Shown: piece after piece, positions 16,785 to 27,061 of the stretch | How the letters are laid out: each line of letters starts with the position of its first letter | How positions within the stretch are numbered: position 1 is the stretch's first letter | Assembly: GCF_000447295.1 (NCBI RefSeq) | Contig: NZ_KE650771.1 | Span: 1,352,730 to 1,416,729, forward strand | DNA: 64,000 bases | Direction of reading: 5' to 3' | Source of the DNA: Fischerella sp. PCC 9431 | GTDB lineage: Bacteria; Cyanobacteriota; Cyanobacteriia; Cyanobacteriales; Nostocaceae | Made by a program: the position numbers and the translations under genes | The notes under the pieces: model-generated | Seen by the model: the letters and a program-made list of their open reading frames with translations, nothing else | Told to the model about the DNA's origin: nothing | Database searches by the model: none

Positions 16785-19115
16785 ATGAATAAAACTGCAA
16801 AAAATAACTTTATATTCATAATCATATCAATAATTATATTTTTATTTTCATTTTCTGCTTTTTGTTTACTTTTCATCAAGAACCTTACAGAACCACTAGC
16901 AGGAGGTAGTGATATAGATATTTGGGAATATATAGGATTTTATCTAAAAGAAAATCTAAGATTCTCACCTTTACCAATACTCAACCTCAATAACAATAGT
17001 GTCTTTTACCCCTATGGAACAACCAGTGTATTTCAGCCTTGGGCTTTGGAAAGAGATATTTTCTATGCTATTTTTAACTCATTATTTGGTAGTGGCCCTT
17101 GGTTAAAAATTTATTATTTAATTACTATTGCACTGACAGCTTTTGGCAGTTTTATACTTCTTTTTAAAGAATATGGTTATGGTCGTGCTATAGGATTTGG
17201 ATACTTGGTATCTTTTTGTAATTTCTATGCAATAATGGAGTATCCAGTTCATATCAGTAAAGCAATCCTTCACTGGACTACTTTAAGTTTTATAGTTGAT
17301 TTTCTTATAGTTAAAAAATTTGTCTTAGGTAATCATGTATCTCTGAGACTAATTTTGTTAAGATTCTGCTTACTTTTTCTATCTTTAGGTCAGGATATTG
17401 GATATATAGCTGGATTTGCCTTAACATCTTTTACGATTTCTGCATTGTTTCTAATTTTGTTATTTGGCTACAGATATTTCAAAAGAACATTTCATTTCAA
17501 CTATCTTTTTAATATTCTAAATCTATATCGCCATGAACTGTACATTTACCCTTGGACTTCCTTTGTTCTCACTAGCATAAGTCTCCTTGCTTGCTACATT
17601 TACATTCCTTTGATTGTGCAAATTTTCAAATCAGCTAAGAGATTCGATTTTACAGATTTACCTAACTCTGGTTTATGGGTTCATCCCTTGAGATTATTTA
17701 TTCCTTTCTTACCTGGATTTAACCCAGCACAACCTGTATTTAAAGAATTATTTGCTGATCTTCCAGAAAATATCGGTGCTGGTAGTCCTGGATGGTTTTT
17801 ACTAATATTGGCTATTTTAGGTATATGGACTACACGCAAGCAAATAGCTGTTTACATTCCACTAATTATTATCTTCTTTTTACTTGTTTTTTATCATCCA
17901 ACAAATTTCCCTACTCTTAATATATTTCCTTGGTTTGCTTTTAATCGGAAACCAGTGACTTCTATTTATCCGGTGATACTTTGTCTTTTTGCATTAGGAA
18001 TTAATTTCAATGAAGTAGGTTTACTTAAAAAGCAGTATTTATCAAGTTTTATAGTATTAATGATCTTTCTAGGTTGTCTAGAGTTGTATACTGCTTATAA
18101 CATTAAGCTTTCTTCTAATAATTATCTAATAGATACAAAATTTTCATTTGAAAAAAGTTTTTTTATTTACATGGATTATGTCAAACAGCAACCGGGAGAA
18201 GCTGTTTTAGATTGGCCTTTTTGTGCGGTGGGAGGTAATGGAGTTGGCGCAGAAAATTTATGTCCATACTATAGACTTACCTCTGGTAATTTCTCTTTGA
18301 GAAGGTTTCATACAAAGAAAGTAATGGGACAGTACTTTGGTCGTTTACATCCATCTCAGATTGAACCATATATTGAAGCTGGTTGGGATAAATTATTTTC
18401 ACCTAATAGTCCAGAGATTATGAAAGCAACTCGTCAAACGCGTTGTTTCCTACCAAATGAGTGGTCTTTTTTTAGAGATTTTTTTCACTTAAATGATTTT
18501 GCGGGTATTAATTTATATACAGAATTATTGCCAAAAAATTGTGTTCAAGAATTTTATCAACGTTTTGGTAATCCAGTTTTAGAAACAATAGTACCAGGTG
18601 CAGGTAAAGTACAATTTATTCCTAAATCTCCTGATATTTTTAATCAAGTTAACTTGGCTTTAGGTAATAAAATTAAGTATGAAACAACTTTAGATTTATC
18701 CGAATCTGATTTAATAAAAAATAATTCACCTTATGGTTTGACAATTAAGGGATTAAATCAGATTGAGACAGATAACACACTTAATTCTTGGCGTTGGGCT
18801 TTAGGACCAGAAACATTATTAAGATTTAAGTTAGCTCGTTCTCAAAGCTTAAATTTAAACTTCAAATTTATCAATCCGATTATTTTGCAAAATGTCAATA
18901 TAGAGATTAACGGAATAATAACAGAGACAATAAATAATTTGAAAGAAAATGATATTGTTGAGAGAAATATCTTTTTTAAAGGAATTGAAGGATGGAATCA
19001 GATTCTCTTTAAATACAAAGACTGGAATAAAAATAATACTGAATTTGTAAGTCAAGATGAACGACCAATGGCTATTAATTTCCAAAAATTGACTATCTCA
19101 GCAATAAAAAAATAA
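16785..19115 (+). CDS. Large multi-span membrane protein, GT-C-like (function unknown)
   Basis: A 776-residue protein. About ten to twelve membrane spans fill residues 8-450, followed by a soluble C-terminal region of about 320 residues. The first periplasmic loop has acidic residues after span 1 (AGGSDIDIWEYIGFYLKEN), as in GT-C-fold glycosyltransferases, which often carry a DD/DxD/DxE motif there. That placement is suggestive, not proof. The soluble part begins after a DYVKQQPGEAVLDWPFC segment. Codon use is notably AT-rich compared with neighbours. It is transcribed alone in an envelope-gene region, so a role in glycan or lipid-linked sugar transfer is plausible. Not recognised as a named family. 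Confidence 0.7.
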   Translation: MNKTAKNNFIFIIISIIIFLFSFSAFCLLFIKNLTEPLAGGSDIDIWEYIGFYLKENLRFSPLPILNLNNNSVFYPYGTTSVFQPWALERDIFYAIFNSLFGSGPWLKIYYLITIALTAFGSFILLFKEYGYGRAIGFGYLVSFCNFYAIMEYPVHISKAILHWTTLSFIVDFLIVKKFVLGNHVSLRLILLRFCLLFLSLGQDIGYIAGFALTSFTISALFLILLFGYRYFKRTFHFNYLFNILNLYRHELYIYPWTSFVLTSISLLACYIYIPLIVQIFKSAKRFDFTDLPNSGLWVHPLRLFIPFLPGFNPAQPVFKELFADLPENIGAGSPGWFLLILAILGIWTTRKQIAVYIPLIIIFFLLVFYHPTNFPTLNIFPWFAFNRKPVTSIYPVILCLFALGINFNEVGLLKKQYLSSFIVLMIFLGCLELYTAYNIKLSSNNYLIDTKFSFEKSFFIYMDYVKQQPGEAVLDWPFCAVGGNGVGAENLCPYYRLTSGNFSLRRFHTKKVMGQYFGRLHPSQIEPYIEAGWDKLFSPNSPEIMKATRQTRCFLPNEWSFFRDFFHLNDFAGINLYTELLPKNCVQEFYQRFGNPVLETIVPGAGKVQFIPKSPDIFNQVNLALGNKIKYETTLDLSESDLIKNNSPYGLTIKGLNQIETDNTLNSWRWALGPETLLRFKLARSQSLNLNFKFINPIILQNVNIEINGIITETINNLKENDIVERNIFFKGIEGWNQILFKYKDWNKNNTEFVSQDERPMAINFQKLTISAIKK

Positions 19116-19571
19116 AAATCTTAAATCTTGAATAACTTGACGTAATCATAAAGTTTATTTATGAATATTTCTCAAATGCGATCGCATCTCTTGTGCAAAA
19201 AATAACGGATAACCTATCTGTGTCTACTTTTAACTCATTCAATGAGATCACCCGATTGGGTGACTCGGTTGGATGAAGGCGATCGCAGTCTAAATTTAGA
19301 CAATATGAGTGGGTGATGAGAGCAAGTCCACTCAGTGTAGCGCAAAATTTTAATCGATTGCGTGAATTTATCCGGAAGCCTGCCATTAGAGTTTGTAGTT
19401 ATGTGTGTTCCTAAAGACGAGAGATACACAAAAAGCGATATCTCAAATCGAAAAAAGAAACTTGCAATAATTTTGCATAAAACTCAAAAACCCAACTGTA
19501 TATATATATAGGTAAAGGTTCAAACTCCAAACCTAAAAAATATAGAAGTTTTCAACTTAAAGGAAAAAATC
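19116..19571. other. Intergenic region with two HIP1-type sites and a TA run
   Basis: 456 bp upstream of the nitrogenase-domain gene. Contains GCGATCGC twice (about 19178 and 19279) and a TATATATATATA run at about 19499. The minus-strand short ORFs here have no family features. The RBS of the next gene, AAAGGAAAAAATC, is at 19559-19571. Confidence 0.5.
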
Positions 19572-19859
19572 ATGACTAGCTTTACTCAAATCCAAAGAAG
19601 AAACGACGTACTCTCCCCGGTACGTGAATGGTTAGAATCTATCGATGTTCACAACACTAAATTAGCTCATTTTCTGTGTAAACTCATTCCTGCACAATGT
19701 CCTTTTGAACGTGATGTTGTAGTATTTGGTCGCACGCTTTTCCATATTCCACCAATGTGTAAACTCAATCCTCTTTATGAAGAAGTTGTTGGTTTACGTT
19801 TCAAAGCACTTTGCTATCTAGCAGATGAATGTGGTGAAGATATTACAGCCTATTGCTAA
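19572..19859 (+). CDS. Mo-dependent nitrogenase C-terminal-domain protein
   Basis: A 95-residue soluble protein. Most of it forms one small domain known as the Mo-dependent nitrogenase C-terminus family. Characteristic segments are VREWLESIDVHNTKLAHFLCKLIPAQCPFERDV (about residues 18-50), FHIPPMCKLNPLYEEVVGLRFKALCYLAD and six cysteines. The domain is named from fusions to nitrogenase proteins; stand-alone copies are common in cyanobacteria, including non-fixers, and their function is unknown. No nif genes are in the window. Its RBS AAAGGA precedes the ATG by 7 bp. Confidence 0.85.
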   Translation: MTSFTQIQRRNDVLSPVREWLESIDVHNTKLAHFLCKLIPAQCPFERDVVVFGRTLFHIPPMCKLNPLYEEVVGLRFKALCYLADECGEDITAYC

Positions 19860-20406
19860 GAATTCATGGTTAGGTGTAATGACAGACTGAATTTTATAGC
19901 AATGTAGTTAATGTAATTGATACTCTTCACTATTAGCTTTGAGAATATACTGAATGAACATCACCTTCCATTCAAAATTCTAGAGGTTTTTGTCAGTAAT
20001 AACAGCTAAATTAATTTGGGCAAAACCTCTAGATAAAATAAATAGTTGACTGCTATTGATATTAGTAAAAGATTTGCAAATTCACGAAAGTTACGATTGC
20101 GATCGCTTCATACGAACTATACCCTAGATTTATCAATATTTACTTATAGCAGGGAACAGGATTGAAAGTCTCTTGGTAGTAGCTTTGTTCTTAAAATTTG
20201 TGCCTCATTTACTTACAATCTGCTCTAATTTATATCTTGCATAGTACTGTGAGCTAGCAAGCATAGTATACCATAAGTTAACAGTGCCAAATCACTGATA
20301 ACTGTTTAGAACCAAGCATTACACAGTTAAAATATAGTTATTTGGCAAGGGGATGTTTTAGAATGGTGGTTATTTTTCATGTAACTTATAGCACCATCTC
20401 AGCGAA
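19860..20406. other. Spacer with a long-loop inverted repeat
   Basis: 547 bp without a gene. A 12-bp perfect inverted repeat, TCTAGAGGTTTT (19979-19990) and its complement (20022-20033), encloses 31 nt. It could be a hairpin terminator of the upstream gene, but it lies 120 bp from the stop. One GCGATCGC is at about 20099. The rest shows nothing. Confidence 0.5.
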
Positions 20407-21381
20407 ATGAAACCCATTGCAGATACTACTAATTTTCAATCACATACACAAGAACAACCGCCAGTAGTTCTTACCTCCGAGTTGCGAAAGGTTTACCGTA
20501 CAGGATTCTTTTTAAATCAAAAAATTATATCTCTCAAAAGCTGTTCTTTAACTGTTTACAAAGGAGAAACCTTTGGATTACTGGGACAAAATGGTGCGGG
20601 TAAAACTACCCTATTAAAATTATTACTAGGTATTATCCGTTCGACTTCTGGACGGGGATTACTTTTAGGTAAACCATTGGGCGATCGCACAGTCAAAGAA
20701 CGTATCGGTTACTTACCAGAAAATCCTTATTTTTACGATTATCTTACTGGTTGGGAATTTATACAGCTAGCAGCTGGGTTATTTCAAATTCCTGCAAAGG
20801 TGCAACGCCAACGTATTCCCCAATTGCTAGAGTTAGTGGGTTTATCACAAACTGATGCTCGCAACAAGCAAATGCGTCGCTACTCTAAAGGTATGCTTCA
20901 GCGTGTGGGTATGGCACAAGCACTAATTAACGATCCTGAAGTGGTGTTTTTAGATGAACCGATGTCTGGATTAGATCCAGTGGGACGCTTGCAAATGCGA
21001 GAAGCTATTTTATCACTCAAAGCCGCAGGTAAAACAATTTTTTTCAATAGTCATATTTTAAGTGAAGTAGAACAAATTTGCGATCGCATTGCCATTCTTG
21101 CTCAAGGTGAATTAATTTGTTCCGGTTCCCTAAATGAACTATTGGGAACATACAATACATATTATGTCAAAGGTCAAGGTGGTGATTGGGAAATTCTGCA
21201 AAAATGGATTCCTAATCTAGAATTTGTATCTCATGGTTATTGGCAAGGTGAATTGCAAGGTGACGCCTATGATTTTCTTGCGAGTCTAAATTTAATGAGC
21301 GGGCAAATAATTAGTATGAATTTGTCTCGTCTATCTTTAGAAGAGTTTTTCATGCAACAAATTCAAAAATATAAAATATAG
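20407..21381 (+). CDS. ABC transporter ATP-binding protein (CcmA/NatA type)
   Basis: A 324-residue cytoplasmic ATPase. Walker A GLLGQNGAGKTTLLKLLLG is at about residues 58-76. The signature region reads YSKGMLQRVGMAQALINDPEVVFLDEPMSGLDP, covering the LSGGQ-like motif, Walker B and D-loop at about 159-191. The H-loop is in FFNSHILSEV. A C-terminal extension of about 80 residues is typical of exporters of the NatA/DrrA type. No permease gene is adjacent, so its partner is elsewhere. Substrate unknown; nearby envelope genes suggest export, but that is inference. Confidence 0.93.
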   Translation: MKPIADTTNFQSHTQEQPPVVLTSELRKVYRTGFFLNQKIISLKSCSLTVYKGETFGLLGQNGAGKTTLLKLLLGIIRSTSGRGLLLGKPLGDRTVKERIGYLPENPYFYDYLTGWEFIQLAAGLFQIPAKVQRQRIPQLLELVGLSQTDARNKQMRRYSKGMLQRVGMAQALINDPEVVFLDEPMSGLDPVGRLQMREAILSLKAAGKTIFFNSHILSEVEQICDRIAILAQGELICSGSLNELLGTYNTYYVKGQGGDWEILQKWIPNLEFVSHGYWQGELQGDAYDFLASLNLMSGQIISMNLSRLSLEEFFMQQIQKYKI

Positions 21382-21747
21382 GTTAAAAGTCAAGGTTTAT
21401 CTGACTTTTATATTTTGATTTTTTTCCAATTCTAAAGTTTTGGGGCTTGTACCGTTAAATAATTATCGTTAAAATATCAAAAATCATTAAATTGTTCATC
21501 ATGTTATGCACAAGTACTACAATAATCACAACTAACTGTTAACTAAATTGATTGTAATTATTGCCACAATTATTTTCATGAAAATAGAGTACCTCAAAAA
21601 GCTAATAGAAATTAGCTTCATTAAAAATTCAAATTCTACATACGATCTCTTTTCTGAAGAATAGGGTTTTTTCTGAAAATAATATTATTGGGGAACCCGA
21701 ATATTTAAGTATAGTCAAAGATAAACTGATAAAACAGTGCTTTACTC
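21382..21747. other. Intergenic region upstream of the SLBB gene
   Basis: 366 bp, AT-rich, presumably carrying the promoter of the downstream exporter. No repeat, RNA or ORF can be supported. Confidence 0.5.
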
Positions 21748-23262
21748 ATGGTATTTCAGGTAAATATGCTTAACACAAGTTTGTGGAAAATTTTTAGTCA
21801 GCCAGTAGCAGGGTTGCTGTTTTTCACCCTAGCGTTGACAAATTCGTTACCTGCGGTCATGGCTCAGACACAGACACCGACTGTGAAACAATGCCTAGAC
21901 CAGGAATTGGCTGATAGTAGAAATACACAAGCTTCGTACTCAGGGTATACATTAGGAGGGGGCGATCGCATCCGTGTCAATGTCTTTGAAGTTGAGGAGT
22001 ACACTGGCGAGTACACCATTCCTCCTGGTGGAGCAATCAATTTAGCCCTAATTGGCACTGTACCCCTTCAGGGTTTATCAACAGAGCAGTCTGCTAATGT
22101 TATTGAATGTGCTTATAAAACTTATTTGAAGCGTCCGATCATTTCAGTGAATTTGTTATCACCTCGTCCGATTAATGTGACTGTGGCTGGAGAAGTTTCA
22201 CGACCAGGCGCTTACAGTCTCAGTTTAGCAGGAGGTGCGGGTCAAGATCCTGGGGTACAATACCCGACTGTAATGTCGGCGCTGACAACAGCTCAAGGTG
22301 TAACTCAAGCCGCAGACGTCACCAAAGTACAATTACGACGCAAGCTAGGATACGGTCCAGAACAAGTTATTACCCTCGATTTACAGAAATACATCCAAAC
22401 AGGCACTTTACCCCAAGATGTGACTCTGCGCGATGGGGACACTGTTTTTGTGCCAACAGCAACTACTTTAAATTTGGCAGATGCACGTAACTTATCGGCT
22501 GCTAGCTTTGCTGCTGATATCACCAAACCCCGCTCAGTAGCAGTAACTGGCGAAATAAACCGCCCAGGAACCTATCTTGTCACTCAAGGACAAGCTGACG
22601 GCGCAGGTGCTGGAACAACAACTGGAACTGGTGCGCCGGCTATTTCTGGCCAACCAACTGTGTCACGAGCAATTCAACTTGCTGGTGGTATTACACCCCA
22701 AGCGAATATTCGCGATATCATTATTCGCCGACCAACAAGAACTGGCTCAGAACAACAAATTAAGGTCAATTTCTGGCAGTTACTGCAAGGCGGTGATATC
22801 AATCAAGACATCGTTGTCCAAGATGGTGATACAATCGTCATCCCCACTGCCACTGAAGTAAACCCAGCAGAAGCTACGCAACTAGCAAACACCACTCTTT
22901 CTCCATCACGTATGCAAGTAGGTGTGGTAGGAGAAGTCAAAAATCCAGGAAGAGTTGAAGTTCTACCTAATAGCTCATTAAATCAAGCTATACTCGCAGC
23001 AGGTGGGTTTAATGATGCTAGAGCCAGAAGTTCTACCGTGGATTTGATTCGTCTCAATCCTGACGGTTCTGTCACCAAGCGTAGTGTCAAAATGGACTTC
23101 TCCGCAGGAATTAACGAGAAAACCAACCCCATACTTCGCAATAATGATGTTGTCATTGTTAAGCGTTCTAATCCAGCTATAGCTGGTGATACTGTCGGCG
23201 CGATCTTCAATCCTATAGGTACTGTCTTCGGTATTATCAGATCCATATTCACTGGGTTTTAA
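21748..23262 (+). CDS. Polysaccharide export protein with SLBB domains (Wza-like)
   Basis: A 504-residue exported protein. A signal peptide covers about residues 1-40 (…NSLPAVMAQ). The Poly_export domain (about 70-132) contains YTLGGGDRIRVNVFEVEEYTGEY and a conserved GGAINLALIGTVPLQGLS. Three SLBB repeats follow: INVTVAGEVSRPGAYSL, SVAVTGEINRPGTYLV and MQVGVVGEVKNPGRVEV. The family forms outer-membrane or periplasmic channels for capsule and exopolysaccharide export. No Wzc-like kinase is adjacent. It is monocistronic and followed by a heptamer repeat run. Confidence 0.92.
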   Translation: MVFQVNMLNTSLWKIFSQPVAGLLFFTLALTNSLPAVMAQTQTPTVKQCLDQELADSRNTQASYSGYTLGGGDRIRVNVFEVEEYTGEYTIPPGGAINLALIGTVPLQGLSTEQSANVIECAYKTYLKRPIISVNLLSPRPINVTVAGEVSRPGAYSLSLAGGAGQDPGVQYPTVMSALTTAQGVTQAADVTKVQLRRKLGYGPEQVITLDLQKYIQTGTLPQDVTLRDGDTVFVPTATTLNLADARNLSAASFAADITKPRSVAVTGEINRPGTYLVTQGQADGAGAGTTTGTGAPAISGQPTVSRAIQLAGGITPQANIRDIIIRRPTRTGSEQQIKVNFWQLLQGGDINQDIVVQDGDTIVIPTATEVNPAEATQLANTTLSPSRMQVGVVGEVKNPGRVEVLPNSSLNQAILAAGGFNDARARSSTVDLIRLNPDGSVTKRSVKMDFSAGINEKTNPILRNNDVVIVKRSNPAIAGDTVGAIFNPIGTVFGIIRSIFTGF

Positions 23263-23410
23263 CAGTTATCAGTTATCAGTTATCAGTTAACAGTAAACAG
23301 TTATCAGTTTCATTAGTGTTTAAGTTCCGCATCGATTTCTGGAAAGTTGTGATTACAATTCCAAATTGCTTACCATATACCTGATAACTGATAACTGATC
23401 ACTGATAACT
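23263..23410. repeat. Heptamer repeats (CAGTTAT) flanking a short spacer
   Basis: Tandem CAGTTAT units at about 23265-23308 and again, inverted (TGATAAC), at about 23382-23410. STRR type; the same unit recurs at 30324-30368 and, in variant form, at 33500-33530. Confidence 0.85.
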
Positions 23411-23426
23411 ATAACTAAGTGCTAGT

Positions 23427-25070
23427 ATGCAATTTCAGCTTGGCAGACAGCGACATCATAAATCCTGGAAACATCCATTACTTTGTACCCTGACTCTGGC
23501 TTTGAGTTGGGGTACAGCAATTCCCGCAACTTTTGCAGCAGAAACAGTTACTATTCGCTTGGGGCCATTTCAACAGTCAGTAGCGATCGCGGATTTAGAA
23601 AAATTTGCCAAAACCGGAAATCTCCCAGACAATTTACAAATATTTTCATCAATACTCACACCCCAAATTAGAGAATTACTAACAAAGCGTTTAGAAATAA
23701 ATCCAGCCTTTGCGGACAAATTCGTTGCAGAATTAAAGCAAAACCCAGCAGGTAAACAATTTATCTCATCTTTGTCAGCAATTATACCGGGTAGTAATGC
23801 TGAAAGCCTCCAAGCAACTCTCAACTTAGCACTACGACAAGTCAATGGTTTGAGTGCATTAGGTTTTTTACGAGCATACCCACAAGAAAATGTGACAGTA
23901 GACGCTTCTCAAGCAGTTTCTCTGGCGTTGGAATTAAACCCGAACTACTGGCAAAGTCAACTTTTTGGAGCAGTATTATCACGTGATATAACTGCTATAA
24001 ATAGCACAGCACTGCCAACTAAATTCAATCCTGCGGCTCGTGGTAACCAAACAGTCCAGCAACAGACATTCACTCTCCAAGACCGACAACGGAATCGTAG
24101 TATACCTGTAGATATCTATTGGAGTAATGGTAAAGCTCAAAATCCAATGGTTGTGATTTCTCATGGGTTTGGAGCAAATCGTCAATTTTTGAGGTACTTA
24201 GCTGATCATCTTGCTTCCCACGGAATTACTGTCGCTGCAATTGAACATCCAGGTAGCAACGTTATTGCTATTAGTAGAGCCTCAAATCAAGCCAACCTCA
24301 AGAAATTATTACCTGCAACTGAATTTATTGACCGACCCAAGGATATCAGCTTTGCACTCAACGAACTAGCAAAACTAAATAACCAACCAGGACGACTACA
24401 AGGAAAACTCAATACAAATCAAGTTACTGTGATTGGCCATTCTTTAGGTGGTTATACTGCCTTAGCTTTACTAGGAGCAGAGGTTGATTTGCAACAATTG
24501 CGGCAATTCTGCAAAAATTCTTTAGGTATTGGTCAAGCTCCTGGTGATTGGTTACAGTGTGCAGCAACTTCCTTACCAGAACAAAAACTTCAACTCCAAG
24601 ATCAAAGGGTAAAAAGTGCGATCGCTCTTAATCCTCTGATTGGTGATCTGTTTGGTAAAAACGGCTTATCTGAAGTCAAAAAGCCAGTTCTGATTTTAAC
24701 TGGAACCGAAGATCCGATCACTCCCGCCCTCAAGCATCAAATTACACCCTTTAGCCAATTAGGAGGCGAGAAGTATTTACTGAGTGTTGTTGGTGGTACG
24801 CACTTGAGTATTAGTGATCCTACTTATCAGTCCAGTGATATTACTACTATTGTCAAAGAACAGCGGGGTGAACAAACTAAAGCTTTACGTCAGTTACTAG
24901 AAGGTGTAAGTTTAGCATTTATCAAACAACAGACACCAGAAGCCAAAACCTATCAACCGTTTCTGACATCAGCTTATGCTCAATCTTTTTCTACATCTGA
25001 TCTACCATTGAGTCTGGTTTTGGAATTGCCAGCAAATCTGAAACCTTGGGTAAAAGGGGAGCGGGGATAA
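23427..25070 (+). CDS. DUF1400 alpha/beta hydrolase (dienelactone hydrolase-like)
   Basis: A 547-residue exported hydrolase. A signal peptide spans about residues 1-37 (…IPATFAAE). The N-terminal DUF1400 region (about 40-170) is helical and specific to cyanobacterial homologues. The alpha/beta hydrolase fold starts at MVVISHGFGANRQFLRYLADHLASHG. The nucleophile elbow is GHSLGG (Ser at about residue 339), a candidate acid is in LTGTEDPITP, and the catalytic His is probably in GGTHLSI. Substrates of this family (probably lipids or esters) are not known. Nothing suggests an operon with its neighbours. Confidence 0.88.
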   Translation: MQFQLGRQRHHKSWKHPLLCTLTLALSWGTAIPATFAAETVTIRLGPFQQSVAIADLEKFAKTGNLPDNLQIFSSILTPQIRELLTKRLEINPAFADKFVAELKQNPAGKQFISSLSAIIPGSNAESLQATLNLALRQVNGLSALGFLRAYPQENVTVDASQAVSLALELNPNYWQSQLFGAVLSRDITAINSTALPTKFNPAARGNQTVQQQTFTLQDRQRNRSIPVDIYWSNGKAQNPMVVISHGFGANRQFLRYLADHLASHGITVAAIEHPGSNVIAISRASNQANLKKLLPATEFIDRPKDISFALNELAKLNNQPGRLQGKLNTNQVTVIGHSLGGYTALALLGAEVDLQQLRQFCKNSLGIGQAPGDWLQCAATSLPEQKLQLQDQRVKSAIALNPLIGDLFGKNGLSEVKKPVLILTGTEDPITPALKHQITPFSQLGGEKYLLSVVGGTHLSISDPTYQSSDITTIVKEQRGEQTKALRQLLEGVSLAFIKQQTPEAKTYQPFLTSAYAQSFSTSDLPLSLVLELPANLKPWVKGERG

Positions 25071-25338
25071 GGGTCTAAGGGTTTAGGGGTGTAGGGGAAG
25101 TACGCTCTACTAGTTGGTCAATTTAATCACAAAATCAGTGCTTGCAACTACGGCGATGAAAGTGCTTTAATAGCCTTGCTTTCTCCTAAAGGTCTTGTCT
25201 AAAGACACTGCTTGTGATATTAACTTACACATTAACATTCAACTATATTCAAACTATAAAGACAAAAAATTAGGACAGAGTAGAATTAAGTCCTTAAAGT
25301 AAAAAGTAAATTCCCTCTAAGCTTAATCAGGAGCATGT

Positions 25339-26178
25339 ATGGAACCAATTATTGCTATAGTTTTAGTCCTTATAGGCTATGCTTTAGGATCTGCAAAACT
25401 AATTAATGAAGGAAATGAAGCTCTGGTAGAGCGTTTAGGTAAGTATCATCGCAAACTTAACCCAGGGTTAAACTTTATTATTCCCTTGCTAGATCAAATA
25501 GTGATGGAAGACACGAAAAGAGAACAAATCTTAGACATCAAACCTCAAAACATTATCAGTAAAGATAATATCTCTGTAGAAATTGATGCAATAGTTTACT
25601 GGCATATTCAAGATATCAGAAGAAGTTATTACGAGATAGAAGACCTGCAAAGCGCCCTGACACAATTGTCTACAACCACTATTAGAGAAATCCTGGCTCA
25701 ACACACCTTAGAAGAAACTAATGTCTCTCGTAGTGATATAGATAGAGCCATACTAGATGCTTTAAATGCAATTACACCAAAATGGGGAGTAGAAATTATT
25801 CGTGTAGATATTCAAAGTATTACCTTACCCGAAAGTGTACGGAAGTCGATGGAAGAGCAGCGAGCTGCTGAAATTAAAAGTCGTGCTGCTATTTTAGAAG
25901 CAGAAGGAGAACGACAAGCCGCAGTGAAAAAAGCAGAAGGAACTAAGAGATCGATGGAAATCATTTCGGAAGCCTTACGTACTAATGCTGAGAGTAAGGA
26001 TATTTTGCGGTATCTTGTAGCACAGGATTATATCAATGCCAGTTATAGACTAGGTGAAAGTGAAAATGCCAAAGTCGTATTTGTAGACCCTGGCAAATCG
26101 GCTGATATGATGGATTTGATTTCAGAGACAGTAAATCAAGAAAGTAATAACAAGAAATCAGAGAATGGGTCTTTATGA
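25339..26178 (+). CDS. SPFH/Band 7 (stomatin-like) membrane protein
   Basis: A 279-residue protein with a short N-terminal membrane anchor (about residues 3-19). The Band 7 domain runs about 20-200: NEGNEALVERLGKYHRKLNPGLNFIIPLLDQIV, then DNISVEIDAIVYWHIQDIRRSYYEIEDL. A coiled-coil tail includes SRAAILEAEGERQAAVKKAEGTKRSMEI. The family forms large ring-like membrane microdomain complexes. There is no NfeD gene next to it. The stop overlaps the region of the convergent folP stop (26173-26178), a very tight tail-to-tail arrangement. Confidence 0.92.
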   Translation: MEPIIAIVLVLIGYALGSAKLINEGNEALVERLGKYHRKLNPGLNFIIPLLDQIVMEDTKREQILDIKPQNIISKDNISVEIDAIVYWHIQDIRRSYYEIEDLQSALTQLSTTTIREILAQHTLEETNVSRSDIDRAILDALNAITPKWGVEIIRVDIQSITLPESVRKSMEEQRAAEIKSRAAILEAEGERQAAVKKAEGTKRSMEIISEALRTNAESKDILRYLVAQDYINASYRLGESENAKVVFVDPGKSADMMDLISETVNQESNNKKSENGSL

Positions 26179-27018
26179 CTGTCGAAAAATTGCATCTGCA
26201 ACTAAGCAAACATCATGCATTTGTTTGACATCGTGAACTCGCAGGATATCGGCTCCTGTAAAGATTGCAGCACAACACGCCGCAGCCGTTCCCCAAACAC
26301 GAGCTTTCGGGTTTGGTTGATCTAAAATGCGACCAATAAAATTTTTACGTGATGGTCCTACCAAAATAGGGGAATTGAACTTTCTTAGTTCTGGCAAGCG
26401 GCGAAAAATTTCTAAATTCTGCTCGTAGTTCTTGGCAAAACCGATACCAGGATCAATGATAATTTGTCCTTGATTAATACCCGCAGCTATTGCTGCTGCA
26501 ATTCGTTCTGATAAAAAATTGCTAATTTCACCCATCAAATCCTGATAATCAGTCATTTTTTGCATATCTTGTGGGTTTCCACGGATATGCATTAAAATAA
26601 TAGGTGTACCTAACTTTGCTACAGAGGGTAACATTTCTGGGTCAAAGATGCCTCCAGAAATATCATTGACTATATCTGCGCCTGCTTTGACCGCAGCGAT
26701 CGCCACTTCAGAGCGTGTTGTATCTACAGAAATTGGTACGGAAATCTCTGAGCGTAACACCTGCAATACAGGTAAAACACGATCAAGTTCCTCAGCAGTT
26801 GAAATTTGCTTTGCTCCTGGTCGAGTTGATTGACCACCAATATCAATAATATCTGCTCCGGCGGCTTGGAGTGCTTGCGCCTGTGTCAAAGCAGTAGCGA
26901 TCGCATTAAATTCGCCACCATCACTAAAACTATCAGGGGTGACATTTAAAACGCCCATCAAATAAGTTCGCCGTCCCCATTCAAAGGCGCGATTGCGAAT
27001 CATCAAGTTGCTTGTCAT
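26173..27018 (-). CDS. folP: Dihydropteroate synthase
   Basis: About 281 residues from ATG 27018 (MTSNLMIRNRAFEWG). It condenses 6-hydroxymethyl-7,8-dihydropterin pyrophosphate with p-aminobenzoate in folate synthesis. Hallmark motifs are MGVLNVTPDSFSDGG, DIIDIGGQSTRPGA and IIDPGIGFAKNYEQN, and the C-terminal RVHDV is present. An ATG 33 bp further upstream adds MWWALPTYLVK, which does not look like the family, so I prefer 27018. It follows tpiA on the same strand with a short gap, a likely operon. Length is normal. Confidence 0.93.
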   Translation of the reverse strand: MTSNLMIRNRAFEWGRRTYLMGVLNVTPDSFSDGGEFNAIATALTQAQALQAAGADIIDIGGQSTRPGAKQISTAEELDRVLPVLQVLRSEISVPISVDTTRSEVAIAAVKAGADIVNDISGGIFDPEMLPSVAKLGTPIILMHIRGNPQDMQKMTDYQDLMGEISNFLSERIAAAIAAGINQGQIIIDPGIGFAKNYEQNLEIFRRLPELRKFNSPILVGPSRKNFIGRILDQPNPKARVWGTAAACCAAIFTGADILRVHDVKQMHDVCLVADAIFRQS

Positions 27019-27061
27019 TTTCACAAGATAGGTGGGCAATGCCCACCACACTATTTGTCAT

